A DNA stretch of 36,252 nt from assembly GCF_028330985.1 (NCBI RefSeq), contig NZ_JAQMUE010000045.1, positions 1 through 36,252 on the forward strand, given 5' to 3'. The translations under genes and the position numbers were made by a program. Shown one piece after another: positions 7,587 through 16,545 of this stretch. The DNA is from Roseofilum reptotaenium CS-1145. Its GTDB lineage: Bacteria > Cyanobacteriota > Cyanobacteriia > Cyanobacteriales > Desertifilaceae. Position 1 is the first letter of the stretch; each line of letters starts with the position of its first letter. The notes under the pieces were generated by a model. That model was not told where the DNA came from, searched no databases, and worked only from the letters and a program-made list of their open reading frames with translations.

Positions 7587-8504
7587 TTACCCATTACCCA
7601 TTCCTATTACCCCCCGATCAAACACTTGATGATCCGTACCTATTGCTTGGACAAGGATGCGATCCTCATAGACCTCATAGGCGGCAAAACTCAGACGAGA
7701 AGCAGAATGGGCTGTCCATGCTGAACGACCGACATCCCGCACTCCTGCCCCTGCTCCACAGATGAGGTAGGTTGTACCATTAATCGCATACGTTCGTTCA
7801 TAGACATGCTCGTGGCCATTAATATACAGTTGTACCCCATATTTTTGAAATAAGGGCGTGAGAGTTTCAATTAATTTGGTGTTTAATCCATAGTGAGCAG
7901 AAGAATAGATTTGGTGATGGCCAAACACAATTTTCCAAGGAGCATCGGATTGGCTTAACTCTTGCTCTAACCAAGCCAATTGGTTTACCCAGTCCGCATT
8001 AGAATTGGTATCTAAAGCCCAAAACTGTACACTGCCCCGACGGAAACTGTAGTAGCGTTTTCCTCCCATATTGAACAGAGGATATTGGGTTTGAGGAACA
8101 CCATTATCCGTGCGAATATCGTGATTTCCTAAACAGGCGTAAAAGGGAACACCCTGTTCAAGCAAGAGGCGATAAGGGTCTTCAAAAACGGCTTTAATTT
8201 TTTCAATTTCACCATTGTTGTAAATATTATCTCCCGCTAAAACCACTAATTCACAGGGGAATTGTTGGGCGTACTGAACCATTGCTGAGGACACTGCATA
8301 TTGACCCTCGGCCCCAGTTCCGGTATCAGCAACAGACATAAACCGCAGCAAAGGAGAACCTCCATCTGGAAAGGTTAGATGATTCTTGGAGATATCAGTT
8401 TTTAAGGAGGGTTGAAAGGGATTAGCTATCATCCCTTTACCAATTACCCATCCGAAGGCAATTCCGGCTGCCCAACGCAGGAGTTCACGACGTTTCATCT
8501 TCAT
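7587..8504 (-). CDS. Tat-exported metallophosphoesterase (acid phosphatase-like)
   Basis: 305 residues. The N-terminus KMKRRELLRWAAGIAFGW carries a twin-arginine pair and a hydrophobic segment, so Tat export is likely. The calcineurin-like metal motifs follow in order: VADTG (about 57-61), GDNIYNNG (about 96-103), GNHD (about 128-131), GHHQIY (about 195-200) and GHEHVYER (about 231-238). The layout resembles tartrate-resistant/purple acid phosphatases. The likely job is release of phosphate from organic phosphates outside the plasma membrane; the substrate is inferred. It is convergent with rph, with 29 bp between the stops. Confidence 0.85.
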   Translation of the reverse strand: MKMKRRELLRWAAGIAFGWVIGKGMIANPFQPSLKTDISKNHLTFPDGGSPLLRFMSVADTGTGAEGQYAVSSAMVQYAQQFPCELVVLAGDNIYNNGEIEKIKAVFEDPYRLLLEQGVPFYACLGNHDIRTDNGVPQTQYPLFNMGGKRYYSFRRGSVQFWALDTNSNADWVNQLAWLEQELSQSDAPWKIVFGHHQIYSSAHYGLNTKLIETLTPLFQKYGVQLYINGHEHVYERTYAINGTTYLICGAGAGVRDVGRSAWTAHSASRLSFAAYEVYEDRILVQAIGTDHQVFDRGVIGMGNG

Positions 8505-8656
8505 TACGGTTTGAGTTTATCTATATACTAAGTTAGAGAGACCGTATCGCTTTACGGGCTTTATACTTAAGGCTAACTATAATGTAGCTCACATAATATT
8601 CCTTTCTAGAGAATGCCTAAGAATTCAATTCAAGAAGTGGGTGAAATCCTGTAAAT

Positions 8657-9936
8657 GTGAGAACTCAGAGTATGTCAAGCTTTTCACATACCCCATTAGA
8701 AGAGAATGCTCCAGAGTCGAATGGCGATCGCTTTTTAATCTGTGGTTTAGGTCGTCTCGGTCAAGAATGTGCGATCGCCTTGAAAAACTTTGGAGTCGTT
8801 GTCCGTGCTATTGAACAAAGTCCTCCTGCTCAGTGGGAATTATCTACAGTTCCTGAATTATTAGATACCTTGATTGTAGGAGATTGTCGGCAACTGCATA
8901 TTCTTGAACAGGCTCAAATTCAAACCTGTCGAACTGTTTTAATTGTCACGAGTAATGAAGAAGTCAATGCCCAAACTGCTTTAGCGGTACGCCAATTGAA
9001 TCCAAATGTCAGAATTGTTGTGCGTTCTGCCGCCCATAATTTGAATCAACTCTTGAGCGAACAGTTGGGTAACTTTTTTGCGGCTGAACCGACACAAATG
9101 ATCGCTAGTGCTTTTGGTTTAGCCGGTTTAGGTGCAGAAACCTTGGGCTTTTTTGAGTTAGATGGCCAGAGTATACAGGTGATGAGTCATGAACTTGAAG
9201 AGGGTCATCGATGGTGTAATACGCGATCGCTTCAAGACATCAATACCACTAAGCGACGAGTTCTATTTTATCTTCCTAGACCGGGGAATCCCCAGAATGT
9301 GGTGAAACCAGGAGATACCATAGTTTATGTGGAAGTAGTAGAAAAATTTTCTCTAACTCACGATCGACAAGGCCCCAAATTCAGGAGACATTGGTCTGAG
9401 CAAGGAACGCTGCTGGAGCCGCTTTTGGTGAAAATATTATTAGTCTGTTTCGCTATCATCATCAAACAATTTTAGTTACGGAATATCAAATTGAAGTGAT
9501 TGATACGTTACATGGATTACTAATTAGTGAAGTGGCTTATGGCTATGGGGTGGTGGTAGTCCTTCATCAAACCCCACCAGAGACGGCAACCTTGATGCCT
9601 TCTGACGATCTGCTGTTAGCAGTGGGCGATCGCATTGTGGTATTGTCTTCGATTGAAGGCTTAAAACGCATTGAACAAGGAACGATTGCCTCTCCGACTT
9701 GGCAGGTTCGCATCAATTCTGCACTGACTAAGGATTCGGCTTTTGATGGAGCTAATGTCATTTCTCGGATGTCTGGATATCGTTTAAGTGGCGCTCGTGA
9801 GTTGATGAATAACCTGCCCCAAATTTTACCGAAACCGCTCTATCTCCATCAAGCCGAGCGTTTAGTGCGAGAATTAAAGCGATCGCGAGTCAAAGCCGAA
9901 TTAATCCAGCCCTTTTATCAACAGACTGGAGAATAG
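8657..9936 (+). pseudogene. TrkA/RCK channel relic, internally deleted and frameshifted
   Basis: Part one (8657-9475) starts at GTG 8657 or ATG 8672. It has a Rossmann TrkA-N domain (FLICGLGRLGQECA; LIVGDC; VLIVTSNEEVNAQTAL) and a following RCK-type tail. Part two lies one frame back. That frame is open from about 9421 with AFGENIISLF and runs to 9936 through DTLHGLLISEVAYGYGVV, LAVGDRIVVLSSIEGL and LVRELKRSRVKA. The second part looks like the end of a second RCK domain. In cyanobacterial dual-RCK ion-channel proteins, membrane helices and a second Rossmann domain lie between these parts; here they are missing, and the junction near 9390-9425 is out of frame. The family context comes from memory. 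The frame break and the missing membrane segments are seen directly. Confidence 0.65.
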
Positions 9937-9954
9937 GGAATACTGGGTTTTTCT

Positions 9955-10000
9955 CTATTCCCTATTCCCTCTTCCCCATTCCCTAGCGCGAAGTGCTATA
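9955..10000 (-). repeat. solo MITE end with heptamer tract
   Basis: Tandem CTATTCC/CATTCCC units are followed by CTAGCGCGAAGTGCTATA. This is the reverse complement of the left end and heptamer tract of the MITE-like element at 561. It has no core and no second end. It lies between the channel relic and psb28. Confidence 0.55.
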
Positions 10001-10076
10001 GTTGCACAACTTCCCTGGTACTGACATGATAGTAAGACACCTTTAATTCGTTTGAATTACCCTAAATCACAAAAAT

Positions 10077-10412
10077 ATGGCAGAAATCCAGTTAACCAAA
10101 GGAATCACAGAAAAAGATGTTCCTGAAGTACGTCTGACCCGTGCTAGAGATAAAAGTAGTGGTACAGCAACATTTATTTTTTCCGATCCCACCGTTTTTA
10201 AGGAAGGCAATACTGATGAAGTCACTGGGTTACATCTGATTGATGAAGAAGGGGAAATCGTCAGTCGGGAAGTAAAAGCTAAGTTTATTGACGGTAAACC
10301 CACGACTGTAGAAGCCTTGTATGTGATGGAAGGAGAGGCGAAGTGGGATCGGTTTATGCGCTTTATGGAACGTTACGCCAAAGATCATGGTTTAGGCTTT
10401 CAGAAAGCATAG
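10077..10412 (+). CDS. psb28: photosystem II assembly protein Psb28
   Basis: A small soluble factor that binds the cytoplasmic face of photosystem II assembly intermediates (CP47 side). At 111 residues it has the normal length. The start [19 protein letters not shown], the segment [10 protein letters not shown], the acidic DEEGEI stretch and the C-terminal [19 protein letters not shown] are all family landmarks. The start is ATG 10077. It confirms a thylakoid-bearing cyanobacterium. The next gene starts 21 bp downstream on the same strand and might be co-transcribed. Confidence 0.93.
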   Translation: MAEIQLTKGITEKDVPEVRLTRARDKSSGTATFIFSDPTVFKEGNTDEVTGLHLIDEEGEIVSREVKAKFIDGKPTTVEALYVMEGEAKWDRFMRFMERYAKDHGLGFQKA

Positions 10413-10433
10413 AACGATCTGGGACGAGGTAGG

Positions 10434-10898
10434 ATGGCAGGATACCGCATTCGATTAGCGAAGGATAAGGGAGAGTTAGTCAAGCGGTTGGTTGAATCTA
10501 ACGAAGATAATGCACCGTTTGAAACCTATGCAGATGTGGTGATGTTTGCGGCTACTCTGGGATATCACCGTAATCAAGCGGTTCCCCTGAATGATGTTAT
10601 TGCTAAGGAACCCGCTCCCATTGCCTGGGAGATTTTTCGATCGCGGGGATACGATCTCACCATTCGCCTATTGGCGATCGCCAAAACTGAGGACGTTAGC
10701 GTGCTTTCCCTGTCTTCTGAAGAGGCGATCGCCAGTCAAATTCAAATCCTCGAAGACTATGCCAATGGGGGGCTACAAATCCTACAAGATGAGTTGCGCG
10801 GCATCATTGATATTACTCATCATCTCCCCCTGATGTTGCTCAAACACCAGCATCCCCAAGAATCCACCCCGGAATTCGATTTACGGCAATTTTTATAA
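10434..10898 (+). CDS. DNA phosphorothioation-associated protein 4-like
   Basis: 154 residues. The pattern RIRLAKDKGELVKRL, PFETYADVVMFAATLG, EPAPIAWEIFRSRGYD, LLAIAKTEDV and ILEDYANGGLQILQDEL matches my memory of the Dnd-system-associated protein 4 family (TIGR04062). Members are usually found beside dnd/dpt genes that put sulfur into the DNA backbone or restrict unmodified DNA. The biochemical role is unknown. No dndB-E or dptF-H gene lies in this window, so it is isolated here. The start ATG 10434 has GAGG close upstream. The gap to psb28 is only 21 bp. The family call is from pattern memory and needs a profile search. Confidence 0.65.
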   Translation: MAGYRIRLAKDKGELVKRLVESNEDNAPFETYADVVMFAATLGYHRNQAVPLNDVIAKEPAPIAWEIFRSRGYDLTIRLLAIAKTEDVSVLSLSSEEAIASQIQILEDYANGGLQILQDELRGIIDITHHLPLMLLKHQHPQESTPEFDLRQFL

Positions 10899-11211
10899 TT
10901 TAGGGAATAGGGAATAGGGAAAACTACGTTTTACTGTTTTCTTTGCAAGTCTATAAATAATTAATAGCCTCGTTAGGAGAGATATAGTCATTTTAATTAA
11001 GATTGACACACCAAGATTTATCTACAACAACGGTATCTGCAGGGGCGAACGGCCGTTCGCCCCTACAACCATGTCCCATCCTTAATTACAACAACTATAA
11101 GGAGCTTAAGCCCCTTGTTATATTACCCTTCTAATGTTCAAAAGCTTGTAAAACAAGACTTTTTCCTAGCCTGAAGCGCTATAAGCACTGCTTCATCAAG
11201 AAATAATTAAC
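10899..11211. other. intergenic region between convergent genes, with repeats
   Basis: No gene is seen. It starts with a short GGGAATA heptamer tract (about 10901-10920). It also holds a perfect 24-bp palindrome at 11041-11064 and a small AGCGCTATAAGCACTGCT stretch near 11176-11194 that resembles the MITE ends. Confidence 0.5.
11041..11064. repeat. perfect 24-bp palindrome (REP-like)
   Basis: AGGGGCGAAC-GG-CC-GTTCGCCCCT is fully self-complementary and is flanked by GC and AC on its two sides. It lies between convergent genes, so it could form a strong hairpin on either transcript. I recognise AGGGGCGAACGGCCGTTC as a dispersed repeat seen in many cyanobacterial genomes. Only one copy is in this window. 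Confidence 0.7.
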
Positions 11212-12099
11212 CTAAGTTTCCACTAAAACTGGTAACTCTGTCTCCTTCTTCGAGCGTTTCAAAAGCGCTGTTTCACTCGGTATTCTCGGTTTAGAAGCCA
11301 ACTTGAGAAACTCTAGCATTTTAATAAATGCATAAGTAGGATCGGGCAGATAAATTACCTTATCTTCACGGAGCATAATGCCATGGCGACTTGAGGAAGG
11401 AAACGCATGATGAAGATTATGCCAGCCTTCCCCTAACGTGAGAAACGCCACCCAGCCATTATTGCGGCTCAAATCATTGGTTTCAAAGTATTCAGAGCCG
11501 GTAATATGGCAAAATGAATTCACTGTTTGTACCCCATGGAAAAGTAAGGTGGTACTCAGGAAAAACGCACCCAAATATTCCCAGCCACCGATCGCATAAG
11601 AAACGACTCCTAGGGCAACCAGAGGCAGAAAATGTAAGCGATCGAGTATCCTTAAGGGAAGATTATTTTCCACATCACTCGGTAGTTGAGTAGGGAAGAA
11701 CTTTTTAGAGAGCAACCATCCCCCTTGAGACCAATAAAATCCACGCATTCCCTTATAGGGTGCATGGGGAGAGTGGGGATCGAGGTCTTGTTCGGCATAT
11801 TGATGATGACAGAGATGGTGAGCTTTCCACCAACTTGGGCCCATTTGTCCAGCCGATGCACCGACTATACATCCTAACCAGAGAATAAAAGGATGAGCTT
11901 GATAGCTTTTGTGGGTAAGCAGTCGATGGTAAATGCCTGTCGTAGCCAGCATTCGGATGAAATATAAAAAAATAATCCAGGCGATCGCACCCCAAGATAA
12001 GCCAGTGAGTAAAACCATGAACGATCCAATATGACTAACGATAATCAATATTGGCCCGATAACATACGAAACCTTTGTAAGTAGGGAGTAATTCGGCAT
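11212..12099 (-). CDS. acyl-lipid/acyl-CoA delta-9-type fatty acid desaturase
   Basis: A membrane di-iron enzyme that introduces a cis double bond into a saturated fatty acyl chain. All three histidine boxes are present (numbering from ATG 12099): HRLLTH 58-63, HHLCHH 94-99 and HNLHH 227-231. The extra SFCH motif near 195-198 is typical of the delta-9 group. Hydrophobic membrane segments lie at about 10-50, 70-86 and 157-190. The frame extends to a GTG at 12183, but the added residues are polar and the ATG start fits family length (295 residues). Exact regiospecificity (DesC-like delta-9) is the family expectation, not shown. Confidence 0.85.
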   Translation of the reverse strand: MPNYSLLTKVSYVIGPILIIVSHIGSFMVLLTGLSWGAIAWIIFLYFIRMLATTGIYHRLLTHKSYQAHPFILWLGCIVGASAGQMGPSWWKAHHLCHHQYAEQDLDPHSPHAPYKGMRGFYWSQGGWLLSKKFFPTQLPSDVENNLPLRILDRLHFLPLVALGVVSYAIGGWEYLGAFFLSTTLLFHGVQTVNSFCHITGSEYFETNDLSRNNGWVAFLTLGEGWHNLHHAFPSSSRHGIMLREDKVIYLPDPTYAFIKMLEFLKLASKPRIPSETALLKRSKKETELPVLVET

Positions 12100-12262
12100 T
12101 GTATTGTTGTAGTATCCTTTGTTCAACTCCTGACCAAACCTAACGATATCACACCCTTCTTCTGAAGGAGATACTCCCAGCACTCCAGAGAGTCCAGATG
12201 CGGGTCAGTCAACAAGATATAACAGTAATAGGAGCCATCTCTGGGAACTCATTTTCCAGATA

Positions 12263-12355
12263 TATAGCACTTCTCTCTTCTGGAGGAGTACAGCTTGAAG
12301 CCTTAGACCCTAAGCCATACAAGCTATTCCCTATTCTTTAGCACAAAGTGCTATA
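12263..12355 (-). mobile_element. MITE-like element, copy 3 (best-preserved ends)
   Basis: Perfect 10-bp terminal inverted repeats: TATAGCACTT at 12263-12272 and AAGTGCTATA at 12346-12355. They are bordered by TA on each side (12261-12262 and 12356-12357). The reverse complement contains the same core as copies 1 and 2 (TAGCTTGTATGGCTTAGG, then GCTTCAAGCTGTAC), with fewer heptamers. It fills most of the gap between the desaturase and the DUF928 gene. Confidence 0.75.
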
Positions 12356-12387
12356 TAGCGTTTTCTCATGACCCATTACCCCTTACC

Positions 12388-12400
12388 AGCGCAAAGCGCT
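12388..12400. repeat. small AGCGC-AAA-GCGCT hairpin
   Basis: A perfect 5-bp stem with AAA loop, 8 bp before the DUF928 start codon. It belongs to the same family as the MITE ends at 561, 22596 and 36096. In this position it could affect translation of the DUF928 mRNA. Confidence 0.45.
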
Positions 12401-12407
12401 CTCTACC

Positions 12408-13256
12408 ATGTTTCAGCCTTTTTCTAAAACCTTAATCTACCTGAGCTGCTATGCGGCCGTTTTAACTGGAGCCTTCTCTGTCCCCCAAGCTTCTGCCCAA
12501 CTGCCCACAGATCCCAATTTTGAACCTCCCCCTGGTGCTGGGAGACCTAATGAAACCGTAGGTGGAGGGAGTCGCCTTTTAGAAGAAGTGCTACAAATTG
12601 ACTTTGAACCGCCTCCAGGTCAAGGGGCACCCCGTGAAACAGTTGGTGGAGCCAGTCGAGGCCCTAAATGTTTACCCCATGAAATGCCAGTGACCGTATT
12701 AGTCCCCAAAACAATTCAAGGCATTAAGTATGGCTTAACCGTCGATCCTTCTCCTGACTTTTTTGTTTATATCCCGGACACGGTGGCCACTCAAATTGAA
12801 TTTATTGTCACGGATAATCAGCCTTATCCCAATGGACAAATTATTGATGAGCGGGTGATTGATATTCCTCAGAAACCGGGAATTATAAGAATTCCCTTGG
12901 AAGGGAACTTAGAAAATGACCAATATTATGAATGGGCAATTTACGTACAATGTCCCCAAGTTACTCCAGGCAGTGAACCCTCCTTTGCTTTTCCGTCTTC
13001 CGGATGGATCAAAAAAATTGCAGTGGATGAAACCCTCCAGCAAAAAGTAGAGGCTTCTTCAGTTATGGAAATGATACTCACCTATGCTGAAGAAGGGATT
13101 TGGTTCGACACCTTGAGTATTTTATATGAACAATTGGAAAAGGATCCAAATAATGATAAATTGCAAAAAACCTGGAAGCATTTATTGCAAGATCAAATCA
13201 CTGATATTGACCCCTTAATTCTAGATTCTTCAATCGTTGATTGTTGTCAGTCTTAG
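12408..13256 (+). CDS. DUF928 domain protein, exported
   Basis: 282 residues with an N-terminal signal peptide (hydrophobic about 8-28, cleavage likely after SAQ or ASA near 29-31). A tandem pair of the motif FEPPPGxGxPxETVGGxSR follows (about 38-54 and 66-82). The rest carries the DUF928 pattern: SPDFFVYIPDT near 118-128, LEGNLENDQYYEWAIYVQC near 163-181, and a C-terminal helical part. The function is unknown; a periplasmic role is likely. In cyanobacteria DUF928 genes often neighbour CHASE2 or CHAT genes, and here a CHASE2 cyclase follows after 14 bp, so they are probably one operon. Confidence 0.8.
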   Translation: MFQPFSKTLIYLSCYAAVLTGAFSVPQASAQLPTDPNFEPPPGAGRPNETVGGGSRLLEEVLQIDFEPPPGQGAPRETVGGASRGPKCLPHEMPVTVLVPKTIQGIKYGLTVDPSPDFFVYIPDTVATQIEFIVTDNQPYPNGQIIDERVIDIPQKPGIIRIPLEGNLENDQYYEWAIYVQCPQVTPGSEPSFAFPSSGWIKKIAVDETLQQKVEASSVMEMILTYAEEGIWFDTLSILYEQLEKDPNNDKLQKTWKHLLQDQITDIDPLILDSSIVDCCQS

Positions 13257-13270
13257 TCCTCTGGCTATAT

Positions 13271-15205
13271 ATGTGGAAAAAAATCCAACAAAATTGGGAA
13301 GAATGGAGAGGGGTTATTCTGATTTCTCCGAGCATAGCATTAGCGGTTATTGGATTGCGAATGTTCGGAGTATTCCAACTGTTAGAATGGGCAGCATTAG
13401 ACCAATTTTTCCGCTGGCGACCCATAGAACCGATGGATGAAAGAATTGTAATTGTAGGCATTACCGAATCGGATATTCAGCAAATGCAAAAATGGCCCCT
13501 ATCCGATCGAGTTTTGACTCAATTAATTGAGAAAATCCAGTCCCAACATCCTAGGGCGATCGGCTTGGATCTGTATCGAGATTTGCCCGTAGAACCGGGT
13601 TATCAGCAGTTTGTGGAGGTCGCGAGAAATACCCCAAACTTAATTGGGATTGCCAAAATTGAGGGCGATCGCCTGGGAGAGTCGGTGGCTTCTTCCCCAG
13701 TTTTAGAGGAACTCAATCAAGTTTCAGCAGCCGATTTGATTCTCGATGGTGATGGCAAAATTAGACGGATGTTATTGTCAGTTCGCGATAGTGGCGGTAA
13801 AACGTTTTATGGATTGGGGACTCGATTGGCTTTGGATTACCTGCAAGACGAGGGCGTTAAATTAGAGATGCTCGATGCCCACAGGGGTAAGGTAGGCTTG
13901 GGAAAAGCTATTTTTAGCCCCCTCCAACCGAATGATGGCGGATATGTGAATGCAGATACCGGAGGCTATCAGATTATGTTAAATTTTCGCTCTCGGTTTT
14001 GTTTGCTTTCCCAGCAGCCTTGTCAATTATTTGAAACAGTAACTCTCAGTGATGTTTTAGACGATCGCCTCCCCCCCAATCTGATGCGCGATCGCATTGT
14101 CCTCATTGGTGGAAAAGCAGCAAGTCTCAATGACCGCTTCATTACCCCCTTTGGCTATAGTTTCCAAGAAGGGGGGATTCGTTCCGGGGTTGAACTTCAT
14201 GCAGATCTTGCCAGTCACATCATTAGCGCAGCTTTAGATGGCCGTCCCCAAATCCAGTTTTGGTCAGAAATTGAAGAAGGACTTTGGATTGGATTTTGGT
14301 CAACTTGGGGAGCTATTTTAGGCTGGATTTTCTTGCGTATCCGTTGGAAAATGATCAGCGTGTTTTTCTGTAGTTTTGGCTTAACCTTAATCACGTATGG
14401 AGCATTTCTATTGGGTTGGTGGTTACCTGTTTTTCCTCCCTTAGTTGCACTATTCGGGGCAGCCATTTCAATTACAGCTTATATTGGCTTGTTAGAGCGC
14501 CACAACCGACAAACCATTATGCATTTATTTGAACGCCACGTCACACCTAAAATTGCCCAAGCTGTTTGGAGAGACCGACACCAACTGCTCAATGAAGGGA
14601 AACTAACGGGACGAAAACTGACGGCTACGGTTTTATTTACGGACTTGCAAGGTTTTACGACCATTAGCGAAAGTATAGACCCGGAAACCCTGATGGTTTG
14701 GTTAAATCAGTATATGAATGCCATGGTCAATATTGTCTTAAATCATGATGGGGTAGTGGATAAATTTATTGGCGATGCGGTGATGGCGGTTTTTGGGGTT
14801 CCTATTCCTAGCAATACTCCAGAGGCGATCGCCCAAGATGCCCAATTAGCGGTACAGTGTGCTGTAGAAATGGGGAAAAAACTGCGATCGCTCAACCGTG
14901 CTTGGAAAGCCTCCGGACTCCCGACTGTAGCCATGCGGGTGGGTATCGCTACTGGCGAAGTGGTCGCGGGTTCCCTCGGTTCTGACCAACGGATGAACTA
15001 TACCACCATTGGCGATAGTGTTAATGTTGCGGCTCGTTTAGAAAGTTATGATAAAACCTTAGATGGCGGCTTATGTCGCATCCTGATTAGTGAAGAAACC
15101 TATGAAAAAATCAAGGGGCAATTTCCGACCCAGGCGATCGGATCGGTCTCCCTCAAAGGTCGCACCGCACCCGTTAAAATTTATCAAGTAATCGGTAGTA
15201 GGTAA
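13271..15205 (+). CDS. CHASE2-domain adenylate/guanylate cyclase
   Basis: A class III nucleotidyl cyclase with an extracytoplasmic CHASE2 sensor. There is an N-terminal membrane segment (about 14-34), a CHASE2 region (about 45-325; IVIVGITESD, AIGLDLYRD, RDRIVLIGGKA) and three membrane helices (about 340-415). The cyclase domain (about 445-640) has metal aspartates in VLFTDLQGFTT and DKFIGDAVMAVFG, and the core NYTTIGDSVNVAARLE. The Lys in DKFIGD and the Thr in YTTIGD fit adenine rather than guanine specificity. I chose ATG 13271; a TTG at 13241 would overlap the DUF928 gene. Its cAMP could feed the cyclic-nucleotide-binding sensor at 33164, which is inference only. Confidence 0.88.
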   Translation: MWKKIQQNWEEWRGVILISPSIALAVIGLRMFGVFQLLEWAALDQFFRWRPIEPMDERIVIVGITESDIQQMQKWPLSDRVLTQLIEKIQSQHPRAIGLDLYRDLPVEPGYQQFVEVARNTPNLIGIAKIEGDRLGESVASSPVLEELNQVSAADLILDGDGKIRRMLLSVRDSGGKTFYGLGTRLALDYLQDEGVKLEMLDAHRGKVGLGKAIFSPLQPNDGGYVNADTGGYQIMLNFRSRFCLLSQQPCQLFETVTLSDVLDDRLPPNLMRDRIVLIGGKAASLNDRFITPFGYSFQEGGIRSGVELHADLASHIISAALDGRPQIQFWSEIEEGLWIGFWSTWGAILGWIFLRIRWKMISVFFCSFGLTLITYGAFLLGWWLPVFPPLVALFGAAISITAYIGLLERHNRQTIMHLFERHVTPKIAQAVWRDRHQLLNEGKLTGRKLTATVLFTDLQGFTTISESIDPETLMVWLNQYMNAMVNIVLNHDGVVDKFIGDAVMAVFGVPIPSNTPEAIAQDAQLAVQCAVEMGKKLRSLNRAWKASGLPTVAMRVGIATGEVVAGSLGSDQRMNYTTIGDSVNVAARLESYDKTLDGGLCRILISEETYEKIKGQFPTQAIGSVSLKGRTAPVKIYQVIGSR

Positions 15206-15375
15206 GAGGTAAACTATTTTTCCTGGAAAAGATTTGTCGGTTGGGTAGAAGCGAAAAAACTTTGTCCCTACTCCCATCCTCTATTGCCTCTTCCTTACGC
15301 CATCGGGTTATTAATACCCACCCAGCGAGTTACGATATTACCCAACGTTGTACATAGTAATTTTGATGGTTGATT

Positions 15376-16545
15376 ATGCATTTAGTGTCTAGAAAATGTT
15401 CTTTTCGACTCCGCTCAGGGAACATTTTATTTCTACTTTCCATTTCTCTTTTGGCCCTGTTCTTCAACTTTGCCGTACCCTCTGCACTGGCCCTCCAAGT
15501 GCCTCAGCCGGGAGCCAACAATTTTGTTACGAGTGCTGTGAATCAAGTTGGTCCAGCAGTCGTGCGGATTGATACGGAGCGTACCATTGTACGGAATATA
15601 GACCCCTTTATGACCGATCCCTTCTTTCAACGGTTTTTTGGTGAAGAGTTTTTTAATACTGCACCCCGTGAAGAACTGCAACGGGGCCAAGGCTCAGGAT
15701 TTATCATCGACTCGAATGGGATTATTCTGACCAATGCCCATGTCGTTAGTGGTGCAGACCGCGTACAAGTGACTCTCAAAGATGGCCGCTCCTTTGAAGG
15801 CAACGTTTTGGGCACCGATCGGGTTACGGACTTAGCCGTCGTGGAAATTGACGACCCCCAAGGGCAATTACCGATGGCTCCCTTGGGAGATTCCGATCGC
15901 GTACAAGTCGGAGATTGGGCGATCGCCGTCGGCAACCCCCTAGGCTTAGATAACACCGTCACCCTCGGTATTATCAGCACCCTTAATCGCCCCTCTTCAG
16001 AAGTCGGCATTCCCGATAAACGGGTAGACTTTATCCAAACTGATGCCGCGATTAACCCCGGAAATTCCGGCGGCCCCCTGCTCAACGACCAAGGCGAAGT
16101 AATTGGAATTAATACCGCTATTCGCGCCAATGCCACCGGAATTGGATTTGCCATTCCGATTAATAAAGCCAAAGCCATTCAAGGACAACTCACGAAAGGA
16201 GAAAAAGTCGCCCATCCTTACATTGGCGTGCAAATTATCAACCTTACTCCAGAGTTAGCCAAAGAAAATAATAGCGATCCCAACGCTCCCTTATTTTTGC
16301 CCGAAATTGAAGGAATTTTAGTCATGAAAGTGATTCCAGATACTCCTGCGGCTGATGCGGGTTTACGTCGAGGGGATGTCATCATTGCTATTGATAATCA
16401 ACCGATTAAAACAGCAGATGAATTGCAGCGCATAGTCGATCAAAGTGGTTTAGGTACGTCCTTGTCCATTCAGGTAAAACGGGGCAATCAGACCCGACAA
16501 TTCCGGGTGAAAACGGCCCAGTTAGAAGAGGTCATGGAGAATTAA
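15376..16545 (+). CDS. HtrA/Deg-family serine protease (Hho-like)
   Basis: A periplasmic or thylakoid-lumen quality-control protease/chaperone. The N-terminus has a basic stretch and a hydrophobic signal/anchor (about 17-40) ending in SALAL. The catalytic triad is visible from ATG 15376: His122 in TNAHVV, Asp152 in TDLAVVE and Ser231 in GNSGGPL. One C-terminal PDZ domain follows (about 270-380; [27 protein letters not shown]). The length of 389 residues fits HhoA/HhoB/HtrA of cyanobacteria, which I cannot tell apart here. A TTG two codons upstream is an alternative start. A strong hairpin follows the stop. Confidence 0.9.
   Translation: MHLVSRKCSFRLRSGNILFLLSISLLALFFNFAVPSALALQVPQPGANNFVTSAVNQVGPAVVRIDTERTIVRNIDPFMTDPFFQRFFGEEFFNTAPREELQRGQGSGFIIDSNGIILTNAHVVSGADRVQVTLKDGRSFEGNVLGTDRVTDLAVVEIDDPQGQLPMAPLGDSDRVQVGDWAIAVGNPLGLDNTVTLGIISTLNRPSSEVGIPDKRVDFIQTDAAINPGNSGGPLLNDQGEVIGINTAIRANATGIGFAIPINKAKAIQGQLTKGEKVAHPYIGVQIINLTPELAKENNSDPNAPLFLPEIEGILVMKVIPDTPAADAGLRRGDVIIAIDNQPIKTADELQRIVDQSGLGTSLSIQVKRGNQTRQFRVKTAQLEEVMEN

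Larger units (their letters stand above)
12100..12407. other. intergenic region between divergent genes
   Basis: This gap lies between the desaturase start and the DUF928 start. It contains MITE copy 3 (12263-12355) and a small AGCGC-AAA-GCGCT hairpin at 12388-12400, just 8 bp before the DUF928 ATG. Promoters for both genes must lie here or inside the repeats, but I see no convincing -10/-35 pair. Confidence 0.45.

Noticed and set aside
12100-12183. 28-residue N-terminal extension of the desaturase from a GTG
   Set aside because: The added segment is polar and not family-like; ATG 12099 gives the normal length.
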